From Pseudomonas putida (GTDB lineage Bacteria > Pseudomonadota > Gammaproteobacteria > Pseudomonadales > Pseudomonadaceae), in NCBI RefSeq assembly GCF_001636055.1, contig NZ_CP011789.1, positions 3,596,001 to 3,660,000 on the forward strand: DNA of 64,000 nucleotides, given 5' to 3'. Shown piece after piece: positions 28,461-37,093 of the stretch (positions are counted from its first letter, which is position 1; each line of letters begins with the position of its first letter). Under the pieces are notes generated by a model. The model saw nothing but the letters and a program-made list of their open reading frames with translations, was not told where the DNA came from and made no database searches. The position numbers and the translations under genes are program-made.

Positions 28461-29660
28461 TCAGCCCTGTTGCACCGCCGCGAATGCCTCGGCGACACGC
28501 TGCAGGTTGTCCGGACGCAGGCCCGCCATGCACACCCGGCCGCTGTCGATGATGTACACACCGAACTCGTCACGCAGGCGACGTGCCTGCTCGGCACTGA
28601 AGCCTGTGTAGCTGAACATGCCGCGCTGGCGCAGGAAGAACTGGAAGTCCTGGCCTGGCAACTGCTTGGCCAGTGCATCGACCAGCCCTTGGCGCATGTC
28701 GAGGATACGCTTGCGCATGGTCTCGACTTCCGCCTGCCACTGGGCGTTCAGGCCGGCATCGCCGAGCACCCCAGCGACCAGCAGTGCACCATGGCTGGGT
28801 GGGCTGGAGTAGTTGCGGCGCACGGTAGCCTTGAGCTGACCCAGTACGCTCTGAGCGCTTTGTGCATCATCGCTGACCACCGACAGCCCCCCTACCCGCT
28901 CGCCGTACAGCGAGAAGATCTTGGAGAACGAGTTGCTGACCAGGCACGGCACACCGGCACGGGCCATTTCCCGGATGGCGTAGGCGTCTTCGGCCAGGCC
29001 TTCGCCGAAGCCTTGGTAGGCGATGTCGAGGAACGGGATCAGCTCACGCGCCTTGACCACCTCGACCACTTGCTGCCACTGGCTCTGGCTCAGGTCGACG
29101 CCGGTGGGGTTGTGGCAGCACGGGTGCAGCAGGACGATGCTGTGCTTGGCCAAGGTTTGCAGGCTTGCCAGCATGCCATCGAAGTCCAGGCCGCGGGTGG
29201 CCTGGTCGAAGTACGGGTAGGTGTGCACCTTGAAGCCCGCGCCTTCGAAGATCGCGCGATGGTTGTCCCAGGTCGGATTGCTGACCCACACCTCGGACTG
29301 CGGGAAGTAGCGCTTGAGGAAGTCGGCACCGACTTTCAACGCACCCGAGCCACCCACGGTCTGCACAGTGGCGACACGCCCGCCGGTCACGGCTGGGTGG
29401 TCGGCACCGAACAGTAGTGCCTGGATCGCCTGGCGGTAGCTGGCCAGGCCCTCCATGGGCAGGTAGAGCGAGGCTTCATGCGGCTGGCCGGCCAGGCGTT
29501 CCTCGACCTGGCCTACCGATGGCAGCTGCGGCACCACACCGGCTTCGTCGTAGTACAGGCCGATACTCAGGTTGACCTTGTCGGCACGGGGATCGACCTT
29601 GAAGGCTTCCATCAACGAGAGAATCGGGTCGCCGGCATAGGCATCGACATGTTTGAACAC
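28461..29660 (-). CDS. tyrB: Aromatic amino acid aminotransferase (class I)
   Basis: 399 residues starting at GTG, with AAGGAG 9 nt upstream. PLP enzyme; the Schiff-base lysine is K247 in [16 protein letters not shown], the same number as in E. coli TyrB. It also has [15 protein letters not shown] and [12 protein letters not shown]. It transaminates tyrosine, phenylalanine and probably aspartate/leucine keto acids with 2-oxoglutarate. It stands alone. The final Arg for the substrate carboxylate is in GLRPDNL. Confidence 0.9.
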   Translation of the reverse strand: MFKHVDAYAGDPILSLMEAFKVDPRADKVNLSIGLYYDEAGVVPQLPSVGQVEERLAGQPHEASLYLPMEGLASYRQAIQALLFGADHPAVTGGRVATVQTVGGSGALKVGADFLKRYFPQSEVWVSNPTWDNHRAIFEGAGFKVHTYPYFDQATRGLDFDGMLASLQTLAKHSIVLLHPCCHNPTGVDLSQSQWQQVVEVVKARELIPFLDIAYQGFGEGLAEDAYAIREMARAGVPCLVSNSFSKIFSLYGERVGGLSVVSDDAQSAQSVLGQLKATVRRNYSSPPSHGALLVAGVLGDAGLNAQWQAEVETMRKRILDMRQGLVDALAKQLPGQDFQFFLRQRGMFSYTGFSAEQARRLRDEFGVYIIDSGRVCMAGLRPDNLQRVAEAFAAVQQG

Positions 29661-29779
29661 AGCGTGCAGCTCCTTGGATCAGGACAGTTCGGAAAGGCTT
29701 CCCCGAGCATACCTGCAGTGGCGCGCAAGGAACATCATTGAATGTGCAAGCTGTGAGTGCAGGTTTGCATAGCGCCTCC

Positions 29780-30991
29780 TCAGAACAACCCCGACACCGG
29801 TGGGCGGGTGCCCTTGAGCTGCCAGGCCCCGACCACCGCCGCCTTCCACTGCCGTGGATTGTGGTTGGCCACGGTCCGGGCATTGCGCCAATGGCGGTCG
29901 AGATTGTGCGCGCGCCCGGTGGTCGAGGCGCCGCCGACGTCGAACAACGTCTCGGCCGCTTTGAGTGCAAGCTCTGCGACCAGGTACTGGGCCTGCGCCA
30001 CCTCAAGGGCAGCCTGCTCCACCGCTGCCTCGTCCAACTGCGCCGCCCAGGCCCGGTCGATCGTGGCGGCCGCCTTCAGCACCAGCGCCTCGGCGCCGTA
30101 GGCGCGCGCTGCGATATCGCCCACGCTCAGTTCCACATACGGGTCGTCCACCGAACGACTGGCCGTGCTGTGCTTGATCGGCCGGGCATGCTCGCGAGCG
30201 AAGCGGGTGGCATCGTCCAGCGCATTGCGGGCGATCCCGGCCAGCACGGTGCCCAGGAACAGCTGCAGGAACGGCGTCACCAGCGTGCGCCTGCCCTCCT
30301 CCACGGTACGCGTGCGCAGTTCGCTCTCCTCCACCCGCACATTGCGCAGGTGCGTGGTGCCGCTGGCGGTCAGGCGCTGGCCCATGGCATCGAAATCATC
30401 GACCAGCTCCAGGCCATCGCGATCACGCGGGAGGATGAACGACACCGGTTGCTCGTCCTCATCCAGCGCCACCGCGCTGACATAGTCGGCGAACAACGCT
30501 CCGGTGCTATAGAACTTGCTGCCATTGGCGCGATAGTGGTCACCCTCGCGGACCAGCCGTGCGGCGATGGCACCATTGGCGCCGCCGAGTTCCCAGCCGG
30601 CATTGCCGATCACCGCGCCTTGCAGGTAGCGCGCGAACCAGCGCTCGCGCTCCTGTTCGGCATCCTCTGCGCTCGACACCAGCAGGCCCTCGACAAAGGC
30701 GAAACCCGGGCGCAGGGCCTGGGCAACGTTGGAATCGGCCGACGCGATCTTCAGCAGCAGCTCGATGACATCGCTCACCGTGCCACCGGGCCCACCATAG
30801 CGGGTCGGAATGCGCACGGTGTAGAGCCCGGCCGCAGCCAGTTGGGCAATGGCCTCGAAAGGCAGTTGGCGCTCACGCTCGCGTTCGGCCGCACCGGCGG
30901 CGATATGTGGCAGCAGTGCATCGATGCGCACCTTCAAGGCCTCGACGCTGGCGGCGGGAGCTTGGGAGGGGAAACGTTGGAAGGTGGTCAT
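29780..30991 (-). CDS. Acyl-CoA dehydrogenase-fold flavin monooxygenase, SfnB/SfnC/DszC-like
   Basis: 403 residues. The three acyl-CoA dehydrogenase domains are visible: a helical N-terminus (FEAIAQLAAAGLYTVRIPTRYGG), a middle beta domain (GNAGWELGGANG; NGSKFYSTGALFADYVSA), and a C-terminal helical bundle ending NPRQWKAAVVGAWQLKG. No acyl-CoA catalytic Glu is evident. The sequence looks like the sulfur-acquisition oxidoreductases that use reduced FMN on sulfur compounds. Its ATG is 10 nt after the stop of the ABC ATPase gene, with AAGGA as RBS, so it is the last gene of a five-gene operon with a sigma-54 promoter. Substrate unknown. Confidence 0.82.
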   Translation of the reverse strand: MTTFQRFPSQAPAASVEALKVRIDALLPHIAAGAAERERERQLPFEAIAQLAAAGLYTVRIPTRYGGPGGTVSDVIELLLKIASADSNVAQALRPGFAFVEGLLVSSAEDAEQERERWFARYLQGAVIGNAGWELGGANGAIAARLVREGDHYRANGSKFYSTGALFADYVSAVALDEDEQPVSFILPRDRDGLELVDDFDAMGQRLTASGTTHLRNVRVEESELRTRTVEEGRRTLVTPFLQLFLGTVLAGIARNALDDATRFAREHARPIKHSTASRSVDDPYVELSVGDIAARAYGAEALVLKAAATIDRAWAAQLDEAAVEQAALEVAQAQYLVAELALKAAETLFDVGGASTTGRAHNLDRHWRNARTVANHNPRQWKAAVVGAWQLKGTRPPVSGLF

Positions 30992-31001
30992 GGGGCAATC
31001 C

Positions 31002-32711
31002 TTAAATGGCGATTTTCCAGAGGCGTGATTCATCGAACAGGTCGAAGGCTTCGTGTTCCAGGTCCAGCGGCGGCACCACCAGCTCGGCGCCGCTGCCCGG
31101 CAGGCGCGGCACCGAGCCGAGCAGACGGCGGGTGTATTCGTGGGCAGGCTGCTCGAACAACTGCTCGACCGGCGCGTGCTCGACCACCTGGCCATGGCGC
31201 ATCACCAGCACGTCATCGCTGACATGGCGAATCACGCCCAGGTCGTGGGAGATGAACAGATAGGCCAGGCCCAAGGTGTCCTGCAGGTCGGCCAGCAGGT
31301 CGAGTACCTGGGCCTGTACCGACACGTCCAGCGCCGACACCGGCTCGTCGCAGATGATCAGCTTCGGCTCGCTGGCGATGGCGCGGGCGATCGCCACACG
31401 CTGGCGCTGGCCGCCGGAGAGCTGCAACGGGCGGCGGCTGGCCAGGCTGGCCGGCAGGCGCACCTGTTCGAGCAGCACATGAACGCGCGCCGGGCGCGCC
31501 GCAGCCGCGAAGCCCGCCACCTGCAAGGCGTCATCGAGGATCTGTGCCACGGTCCAGCGCGGGTCGAACGAACCCAGCGGATCCTGGTAGATCACACTGA
31601 TCTGCTGGCGCAGCGGGCGGCGGCTGGCTTCGCTCACGGCATTGCCCGGGCGGTTCCATGGCTGGCCGCGATACAGCACCTCGCCCTGGTCCGGTTGCAG
31701 CAGTCCGAGGGCAATGCGCGCAACCGTGGTCTTGCCCGAGCCGGACTCACCGACGATGCCCAGGGTCTGCCCGGCGCGCAGGGTGAAGTCCACGCCCTTG
31801 ACCACCTGACGCACAACGCCGTCAGGGCCGGTGTAGCGCTTGCCCAGGCCATGGGCCTGCAGCAGCACCTCGCCAGGCACGACGCTACGCGCTACTCGCT
31901 CGCCCGAACGCTCCGGCGACAGGCGGCTGCCACGCGGATGCTCCGCCGGCACCGCGGCCAACAGCGCCTGGGTATAGGGATGTCGTGGCTGGCGCAGCAC
32001 CTGCTGCATCGGCCCCTGCTCCACCACCTCGCCATGGCGCAGCACCACCACCTCATCGGCCAGTTGCGCGACCACCGCCAGGTCATGACTGATGATCAGC
32101 AACGATGCCCCCCGCGCCTTGATCTGCTGGAACACCTCAAGAATCTGCGCCTGGACCGTGGCATCGAGCGCAGTGGTGGGTTCGTCGGCGATCACCAGCG
32201 CCGGATCCAGTGCCAGCGCACTGGCGATCAGCGCCCGTTGGCGCAGCCCTCCAGAAAGCTGGCCTGGCCGCTGCCGCGCACGCAACGCCACATCCGGCAC
32301 CCCGACCCGTTCGAGCAGCGTCAGCACGCGCGCAGCGCGCTGCGCCCGATCTCCATAGCCATGGGTCTGCAACACCTCGAGGATTTCCTTGCCCACGGGC
32401 CGCAGCGGGTCGAGCGACACCAGCGCATCCTGCAGCACGAAGCCGATATCCTTGCCACGCACCGCACGCCACTGACGCTCGCTCAGGGCCAGCAGGTCGC
32501 GACCGCCAAAGCCCAAGGTGCGCGCGGTCACCTCGCCACGCGCACCCACCAACCCCACCAGGCTGCGGGCGCTGACGCTCTTGCCCGAGCCAGACTCCCC
32601 CACCAGGGCCACACAGCGACCCGGCGCCAGGGTGAAAGACAGTTCACGCACCACGCTGCGGCCTTCGAACGTCACGTTCAGGCCCTCGACGATCAAGGTC
32701 TTGTCGCTCAT
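31002..32711 (-). CDS. Dipeptide/oligopeptide-type ABC transporter, double ATPase (DppD-DppF fusion)
   Basis: 569 residues with two full ATPase domains in one chain. First half: Walker A GESGSGKS at about 38-45, signature LSGGLRQR, Walker B LVIADEPTTALD. Second half: Walker A GESGSGKT at about 318-325, signature LSGGQRQR, Walker B LIICDEPVSALD. Each half ends in an oligopeptide-type extension. It powers the importer formed with the two permeases upstream. The ATG overlaps the permease stop (ATGA). The 49 extra residues in the frame upstream are not used. Confidence 0.92.
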   Translation of the reverse strand: MSDKTLIVEGLNVTFEGRSVVRELSFTLAPGRCVALVGESGSGKSVSARSLVGLVGARGEVTARTLGFGGRDLLALSERQWRAVRGKDIGFVLQDALVSLDPLRPVGKEILEVLQTHGYGDRAQRAARVLTLLERVGVPDVALRARQRPGQLSGGLRQRALIASALALDPALVIADEPTTALDATVQAQILEVFQQIKARGASLLIISHDLAVVAQLADEVVVLRHGEVVEQGPMQQVLRQPRHPYTQALLAAVPAEHPRGSRLSPERSGERVARSVVPGEVLLQAHGLGKRYTGPDGVVRQVVKGVDFTLRAGQTLGIVGESGSGKTTVARIALGLLQPDQGEVLYRGQPWNRPGNAVSEASRRPLRQQISVIYQDPLGSFDPRWTVAQILDDALQVAGFAAAARPARVHVLLEQVRLPASLASRRPLQLSGGQRQRVAIARAIASEPKLIICDEPVSALDVSVQAQVLDLLADLQDTLGLAYLFISHDLGVIRHVSDDVLVMRHGQVVEHAPVEQLFEQPAHEYTRRLLGSVPRLPGSGAELVVPPLDLEHEAFDLFDESRLWKIAI

Positions 32712-33571
32712 GGCAGGCGGCCCTCCAGGCGGTGTTGAAGGTAGCGGCCGGCCGCGGTGGTCGCTAACGTGGTGAGTACGATGAACAGGCCGGGGAAAAA
32801 GGTCAGCCACCAGGCGCTGGCGATGAAATCGCGGCCCATCGACAGCATGGTGCCCCACTCAGGCGCAGGTGGTCGGGCACCAAGGCCCAGGAAACTCAGG
32901 GCAGATGCCCAGACAATGGCTTGACCGACGCCCATGGTCAGGGTCACCACCAACGGCCGCATGGCATTGGGCAATAACTGACGCAAGACAATGCGTGCGG
33001 TCGGGTGCCCCAGCGCTCGCGCCGCTTCGATATAGCCCGAATTGCGCACCGCCAGCACCTGGCCGCGGACCATCCGCGCGTAGCCAGGAGCCCCACCCAG
33101 ACCGGTGGCGATGATCAGTGGGCCAACACCGCTACCGAACACCGCCACGAACAGCAGCGCCAGCACCAGGCTGGGAAAGGCGAACAGCACCTCCAGCAGC
33201 CAGCCCACGCCACGATCCACCCGCGCCCCGCCCAATCCGCCGAGCAGCCCGAGGCTGACGGCGATGGCCATCGACAGCAAGGTGGCCGCCACGCCGATCA
33301 GCAGGCTCTGACGCGCGCCGTGGACGATACGCGCGAAGATGTCGCGCCCCGACTGGTCGGTGCCCAGCCAGTGCGTCCAGCTCGGTGCCTGGAAGGCCTC
33401 ACGAGGCACGATCGCCAACGGGTCGATGCGAGTGAACAACCCCGGCGCCAGCGCCGCCAGCAATAGCGCCAGCAGGAACAGGATCGCCAGGCTCGCCCCC
33501 AGCGGCGGCCAGGGCAAACGCACTTGTCGACGCACTGGCGTCTGGCTGTGTTCAAGAATCAGGTCGCTCAT
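32708..33571 (-). CDS. ABC transporter permease, DppC type
   Basis: 287 residues with about six helices and the peptide-transporter permease signature GYIEAARALGHPTARIVLRQLLPNA (EAA loop). The short cytoplasmic N-terminus and HWLGTDQSGRDIFARIVHGAR are usual for DppC/OppC. ATGA overlaps are present at both ends. The start at ATG 33571 is fixed by the overlap with the upstream permease stop. Confidence 0.92.
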   Translation of the reverse strand: MSDLILEHSQTPVRRQVRLPWPPLGASLAILFLLALLLAALAPGLFTRIDPLAIVPREAFQAPSWTHWLGTDQSGRDIFARIVHGARQSLLIGVAATLLSMAIAVSLGLLGGLGGARVDRGVGWLLEVLFAFPSLVLALLFVAVFGSGVGPLIIATGLGGAPGYARMVRGQVLAVRNSGYIEAARALGHPTARIVLRQLLPNAMRPLVVTLTMGVGQAIVWASALSFLGLGARPPAPEWGTMLSMGRDFIASAWWLTFFPGLFIVLTTLATTAAGRYLQHRLEGRLP

Positions 33572-34551
33572 GCGCTCGTCTCCTGTTGGCGTGGGTCGAT
33601 CCATTGATAGAGCAGGTCCACGAGAACGTTGGCCAGCACGTAGGCAGCAGCCACCACCAGGGTGATGCCGATCACCAACGGCAAATCCTGCAGTTGCACC
33701 GCCTGGTACAACTGACGGCCCACGCCCTTGCGCGAGAAGATCACTTCGCACACCACCGCCCCGCTGATCAGCGCACCGATGGCCCAGCCCGACAGCGACA
33801 CGCCCGGCAGCAGGGCGTGGCGCAGGGCATGCCGGAAGCGCACCGCCAGGTCGCTCAGGCCACGGCTGCGGGCGCTGAGGATGAAGGGCTGATCGAGGGT
33901 CAGCTCGAGTGATTCACGGGTCACCTGGGCGATGAACCCTGCCAGCGGAATGGCCAGGGAGAATGCCGGCAGCACGAGGCTTGCGAGGCTATCGCTGCCC
34001 GCCGGCGGGAACCAGCGCAAGCCGAAGGCGAATACCGCCAGCAGCACCACCCCCAGCCAGAAGTGCGGCAAGGCGGCGCTGAGGGTTTCAGCCAGCGAGG
34101 CGAGTCCGCCGATGAGCCGGCCACGGCCAGCCGTGACCACCGTCAGCAGCAGCACCAGCAACCAGGCCAGCACCAGTGCGGCGAACGTCAGCTCGAGGGT
34201 TGCCCCGGCCTGTTCCGCCAGCACGCGGGTCACAGGCTGGTGCTGGGAATAGGACTGGCCCAGGTCGCCCTGCACCAGACGCCCGAGATACAGCGCGTAT
34301 TGCACCGGCAACGGTTTATCCAGGCCGTACTCGCGCCGGGTTGCCTCGATGGCCTCCGGCGTCGGGTTGCCGGTGGTGCCACCGAGAATCGCCAGCACCG
34401 GGTCACCCGGCATCAGACGCAGGGCGAAGAACGTCAGGGTCGCCACCGCCCACAGCACCAGCAGGCCGCCGCCCAGGCGAATGGCGGCGCGACGTCCGAG
34501 CACACGCAGGCGCTCGCGACGGGGATCGGTCAGGGTCGTCGTTTCACTCAT
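33568..34551 (-). CDS. ABC transporter permease, DppB type
   Basis: 327 residues with about six helices. It has MPGDPVLAILGG, DKPLPVQYALYLGRLVQGDLGQSYSQ and LTLDQPFILSARSRGLSD, as in DppB/OppB/NikB. It pairs with the DppC-type gene to form the membrane channel. The start at ATG 34551 is chosen because its ATGA overlaps the stop of the binding-protein gene; the frame extends four codons further. Confidence 0.92.
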   Translation of the reverse strand: MSETTTLTDPRRERLRVLGRRAAIRLGGGLLVLWAVATLTFFALRLMPGDPVLAILGGTTGNPTPEAIEATRREYGLDKPLPVQYALYLGRLVQGDLGQSYSQHQPVTRVLAEQAGATLELTFAALVLAWLLVLLLTVVTAGRGRLIGGLASLAETLSAALPHFWLGVVLLAVFAFGLRWFPPAGSDSLASLVLPAFSLAIPLAGFIAQVTRESLELTLDQPFILSARSRGLSDLAVRFRHALRHALLPGVSLSGWAIGALISGAVVCEVIFSRKGVGRQLYQAVQLQDLPLVIGITLVVAAAYVLANVLVDLLYQWIDPRQQETSA

Positions 34552-36182
34552 TTGCTCACCCATGCGTCATAGAGGTAGGTCACCGCCAGCGAGGGCTCCA
34601 GGCGCACACCGTGGGCCGTCTTGTAGAGGCCCAGCCGGGTGCTCTGCGGGTAAGTGGTCAATTGCAGGTACTGGCTGGCGGCCTGTTGCTGAGCCTTGAA
34701 GTACAGCGCCCGACGGCGCTCCGGGTCCTGGGTGGCGAGGGCGTCGTCGAGCAGCGCGTCGAAGCCCGGATCGGCGAAGCCTGAGGAGTTCTGGTGATAG
34801 CCGCCGACGCCTGCCGGCTGGACGAACGCCGAGCCAAAGATGATGCGCAGCACATCCGGGGTGTTGGTGTTCCAATAGCCGGTGCGGATGTCATAGTCCC
34901 AGGCGGCCTGACGCGCGGTGACCTGGGCGTCGCTCATCTGGTCGATCACCAGCTCCAGGCCGGCCTGACGGGTGGTGGCCTGCACCTGCTCCCAGAGGGT
35001 CAGCTCCGAAGGCGGTGTACGCGCGCCGATCAGCACCACCGCGCTCAGGCGCTTGCCATTGCGTGTGCGGTAACCCTGCGCATCACGCCCGGTCCAGCCT
35101 GCGTCATCGAGCAATCGGGCGGCGCGCTGCGGATCGTAGTCCTGGCTGCGCTCGAACTCGCCGCTGTAGAACGGCGTGGCCACGCTGAGCGGGCCGCCGG
35201 CTCGCGGAAACTCGCCGAAGTACACACTCTTGAGCGCACCTTCGATATCGGCGCTGCGCACGAAAGCTTCGCGCACACGGATATCATCGAAGGGCGCCCG
35301 GCGCAGGTTGAACGTGCCGTTGGTGGGGTTGCCGGGACGCTGGGCAATGATCAGCTCGACATCCGGATTGCGCCGCGCCGCCTCGTGCGACTCGGGCGGC
35401 ACGCTCTCGATCACGTCCACCTCACCGGCCTGCAGCGAGGCGAAACGCACCGAAGGCTCCTGGATGAACTTCCACACGATACGCTCGAGATACGCCGGGC
35501 CCTGGTGCCTGGCAGTCGGCGGCGCCCAGTTGTAGTCGGCATTGCGAACCAGCTCGACCTGGTTCTGCCGGTCCCAGCGCAGCACCTTGAATGGCCCGCT
35601 GCCCACCGGGCTTTCGCAGTTCTCGTCACGGCTGCGCTTGAGCGCGGTGGGTGACTGGATACCGAGAAAGCCTTGGGCGAGCACTTCGAGGAAGGCGGCG
35701 TAAGGCGTGGCCAGGTGCACCACGGCGGTGTATTCGTCGACGATGTCGGTGCCGCGATACTGGCGGATATAGCCGCCTGCGGTGCTGGACTGGGTCTTGG
35801 GGTCGGCCATGTGGTCGAGATTGGCCTTGACCGCCTGGGCATTGAACGGCGTTCCGTCGGTGAAATGCACGTCGTGGCGCAGGTGGAAGGTGTAGCTCAG
35901 GCCATCGGCGGACGCCTCCCAGCGCTCGGCCAGCCAAGGGCCGATACGGCCGTCGCTGTCCATCGACACCAGCGAATCCAGGTACTGCTGGGCCACGAAC
36001 ACTTGCGGCATGTCACCCGCCACATGCGGGTCCAGGCAGGTGGGCTCGCGGTCGGTGGCATAGACCAGGGTTCCGCCGCGCACCGGCTGGTCGCTATGGG
36101 TCGTGACCTGCTCGGCACGCTCGCAGCCGACCAGCGCCAGCACGGCACAGAGCGGGATCAAAGGGAAGTTGAGTCGGTTCAA
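34548..36182 (-). CDS. ABC transporter substrate-binding lipoprotein, SBP_bac_5 family
   Basis: 544 residues from a TTG start. The signal peptide ends in a lipobox (ALVGC, C20). The mature part has DREPTCLDPHVAG, the SBP_bac_5 signature region (LRHDVHFTDGTPFNAQAVKANLDH) and VGSGPFKV. It binds peptides or related small organic compounds in the periplasm. TTG 36182 has AGGAG 5 nt upstream and is 27 nt downstream of the transcription start predicted from the sigma-54 element. The ATG at 36218 lies upstream of that point and lacks an RBS. First gene of the ABC-monooxygenase operon. The ligand is probably sulfur-containing, by context only. Confidence 0.88.
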   Translation of the reverse strand: MNRLNFPLIPLCAVLALVGCERAEQVTTHSDQPVRGGTLVYATDREPTCLDPHVAGDMPQVFVAQQYLDSLVSMDSDGRIGPWLAERWEASADGLSYTFHLRHDVHFTDGTPFNAQAVKANLDHMADPKTQSSTAGGYIRQYRGTDIVDEYTAVVHLATPYAAFLEVLAQGFLGIQSPTALKRSRDENCESPVGSGPFKVLRWDRQNQVELVRNADYNWAPPTARHQGPAYLERIVWKFIQEPSVRFASLQAGEVDVIESVPPESHEAARRNPDVELIIAQRPGNPTNGTFNLRRAPFDDIRVREAFVRSADIEGALKSVYFGEFPRAGGPLSVATPFYSGEFERSQDYDPQRAARLLDDAGWTGRDAQGYRTRNGKRLSAVVLIGARTPPSELTLWEQVQATTRQAGLELVIDQMSDAQVTARQAAWDYDIRTGYWNTNTPDVLRIIFGSAFVQPAGVGGYHQNSSGFADPGFDALLDDALATQDPERRRALYFKAQQQAASQYLQLTTYPQSTRLGLYKTAHGVRLEPSLAVTYLYDAWVSK

Positions 36183-36219
36183 GGGCGCTCCTGCGGATGA
36201 CTGGGCATGCAGGGGCATT

Positions 36220-36235
36220 TGCAGGAGTTGTGCCG
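36220..36235 (-). promoter_or_regulatory. Sigma-54 promoter of the ABC-monooxygenase operon
   Basis: Read on the minus strand: CGGCACAACTCCTGCA. GG and GC are exactly 10 nt apart; the -24 part is GGCAC and the -12 part TGC followed by A, close to TGGCACG-N4-TTGCW. The expected start of transcription is near 36209, 27 nt before the TTG start codon. Confidence 0.75.
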
Positions 36236-36310
36236 GGTTTCAACCCCCTGATTTTGCTGGGATTTGCCAAATACGTGGTGATCGATGGCGGGCAAAGTGT
36301 GCGCAGGGTG

Positions 36311-36341
36311 TTGGCAAGCCAACAGTTGAACTGTCAGTTCA
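36311..36341. promoter_or_regulatory. Two palindromes between the divergent ABC operon and lysE-like gene
   Basis: TTGGC-AA-GCCAA (36311-36322) and TGAACTG-T-CAGTTCA (36327-36341). The second is a perfect 7-1-7 dyad. Its centre is about 125 bp upstream of the sigma-54 start, in the range used by enhancer-binding activators. It is also about 46 bp upstream of a start inferred from TATACT (36368-36373) for the LysE gene, so either gene could be the target. Confidence 0.45.
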
Positions 36342-36436
36342 TACCCATGCATAAAGACAAGCGGCCCTATACTCCGCACTCACAGGGCCGCTTCCGCGCA
36401 GCGGGCCCGCCGCCCCTTCCCCTACAAGGCGTTCTC

Positions 36437-37048
36437 ATGGCACTCGACACCTGGCTCATCTACCTGCTGGCAAGCATCGGCCTGTCACTGACCCCGGGGC
36501 CGAACAGTTTGCTGGCCCTCACTCATGGCGCCCGCTACGGCGCGCGGCGAACGCTGTTCACCATCCTCGGCGGCATGTGTGGTTTCAGCGCCCTGATCGC
36601 CCTGGCGATGTTCGGGCTGAGCGCACTGCTGCAGACGTCGGGTTCCGTGCTGCAAGTGCTCAAGTGGGTCGGCGGCGCCTATCTGCTGTGGCTCGGCATC
36701 CAGCTCTGGCGTGCCCCACCCTTGCACCTGGACCTGGCCCAGGGCCAGGCCCGGCTGGGAAATACCGGATTGTTTCGCCAGGGTTTGCTGTCGGCGCTGT
36801 CCAACCCGAAAGTGCTGCTGTTCTATGGCGCCTTTTTGCCACAGTTCATCGACCCGCAACGCGGCCTGGCCCTGCAGTTCATCGTGATGGCGGCGACGTT
36901 CGCCTGCGTGGAATGCCTGGTCGAATACCTGCTGGCACGCCTGGCCGGTCGCATCAGGCCGTGGTTGGCCAAGGGCGGCAAGGGTTTCAACCGCTGCTGC
37001 GGCGCGCTGTTCGCGATGATCGCAGTGGCGTTGCCGCTGGGGCGCTGA
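36437..37048 (+). CDS. LysE/RhtB-family amino acid exporter
   Basis: 203 residues with about six membrane helices. The family signature SLTPGPNSLLALTHGARYGAR is at the N-terminus, and SALSNPKVLLFYGAFLPQFI in the middle. It should export an amino acid (homoserine, lysine, cysteine pathway compounds or similar). It diverges from the ABC-monooxygenase operon. If the importer brings in a sulfur amino acid or peptide, the exporter could relieve excess; this is speculation. Confidence 0.9.
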   Translation: MALDTWLIYLLASIGLSLTPGPNSLLALTHGARYGARRTLFTILGGMCGFSALIALAMFGLSALLQTSGSVLQVLKWVGGAYLLWLGIQLWRAPPLHLDLAQGQARLGNTGLFRQGLLSALSNPKVLLFYGAFLPQFIDPQRGLALQFIVMAATFACVECLVEYLLARLAGRIRPWLAKGGKGFNRCCGALFAMIAVALPLGR

Positions 37049-37085
37049 GCCTGGCCTGCGAGCGCGTGCACATCGCAGGCCAGGC
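37049..37085. terminator. Bidirectional hairpin between convergent genes
   Basis: GCCTGGCCTGCGA and its exact complement, 13-bp arms with an 11-nt loop. It is placed right after the lysE-like stop and 8 nt before the TonB receptor stop. Confidence 0.7.
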
Positions 37086-37093
37086 GCAAGACG

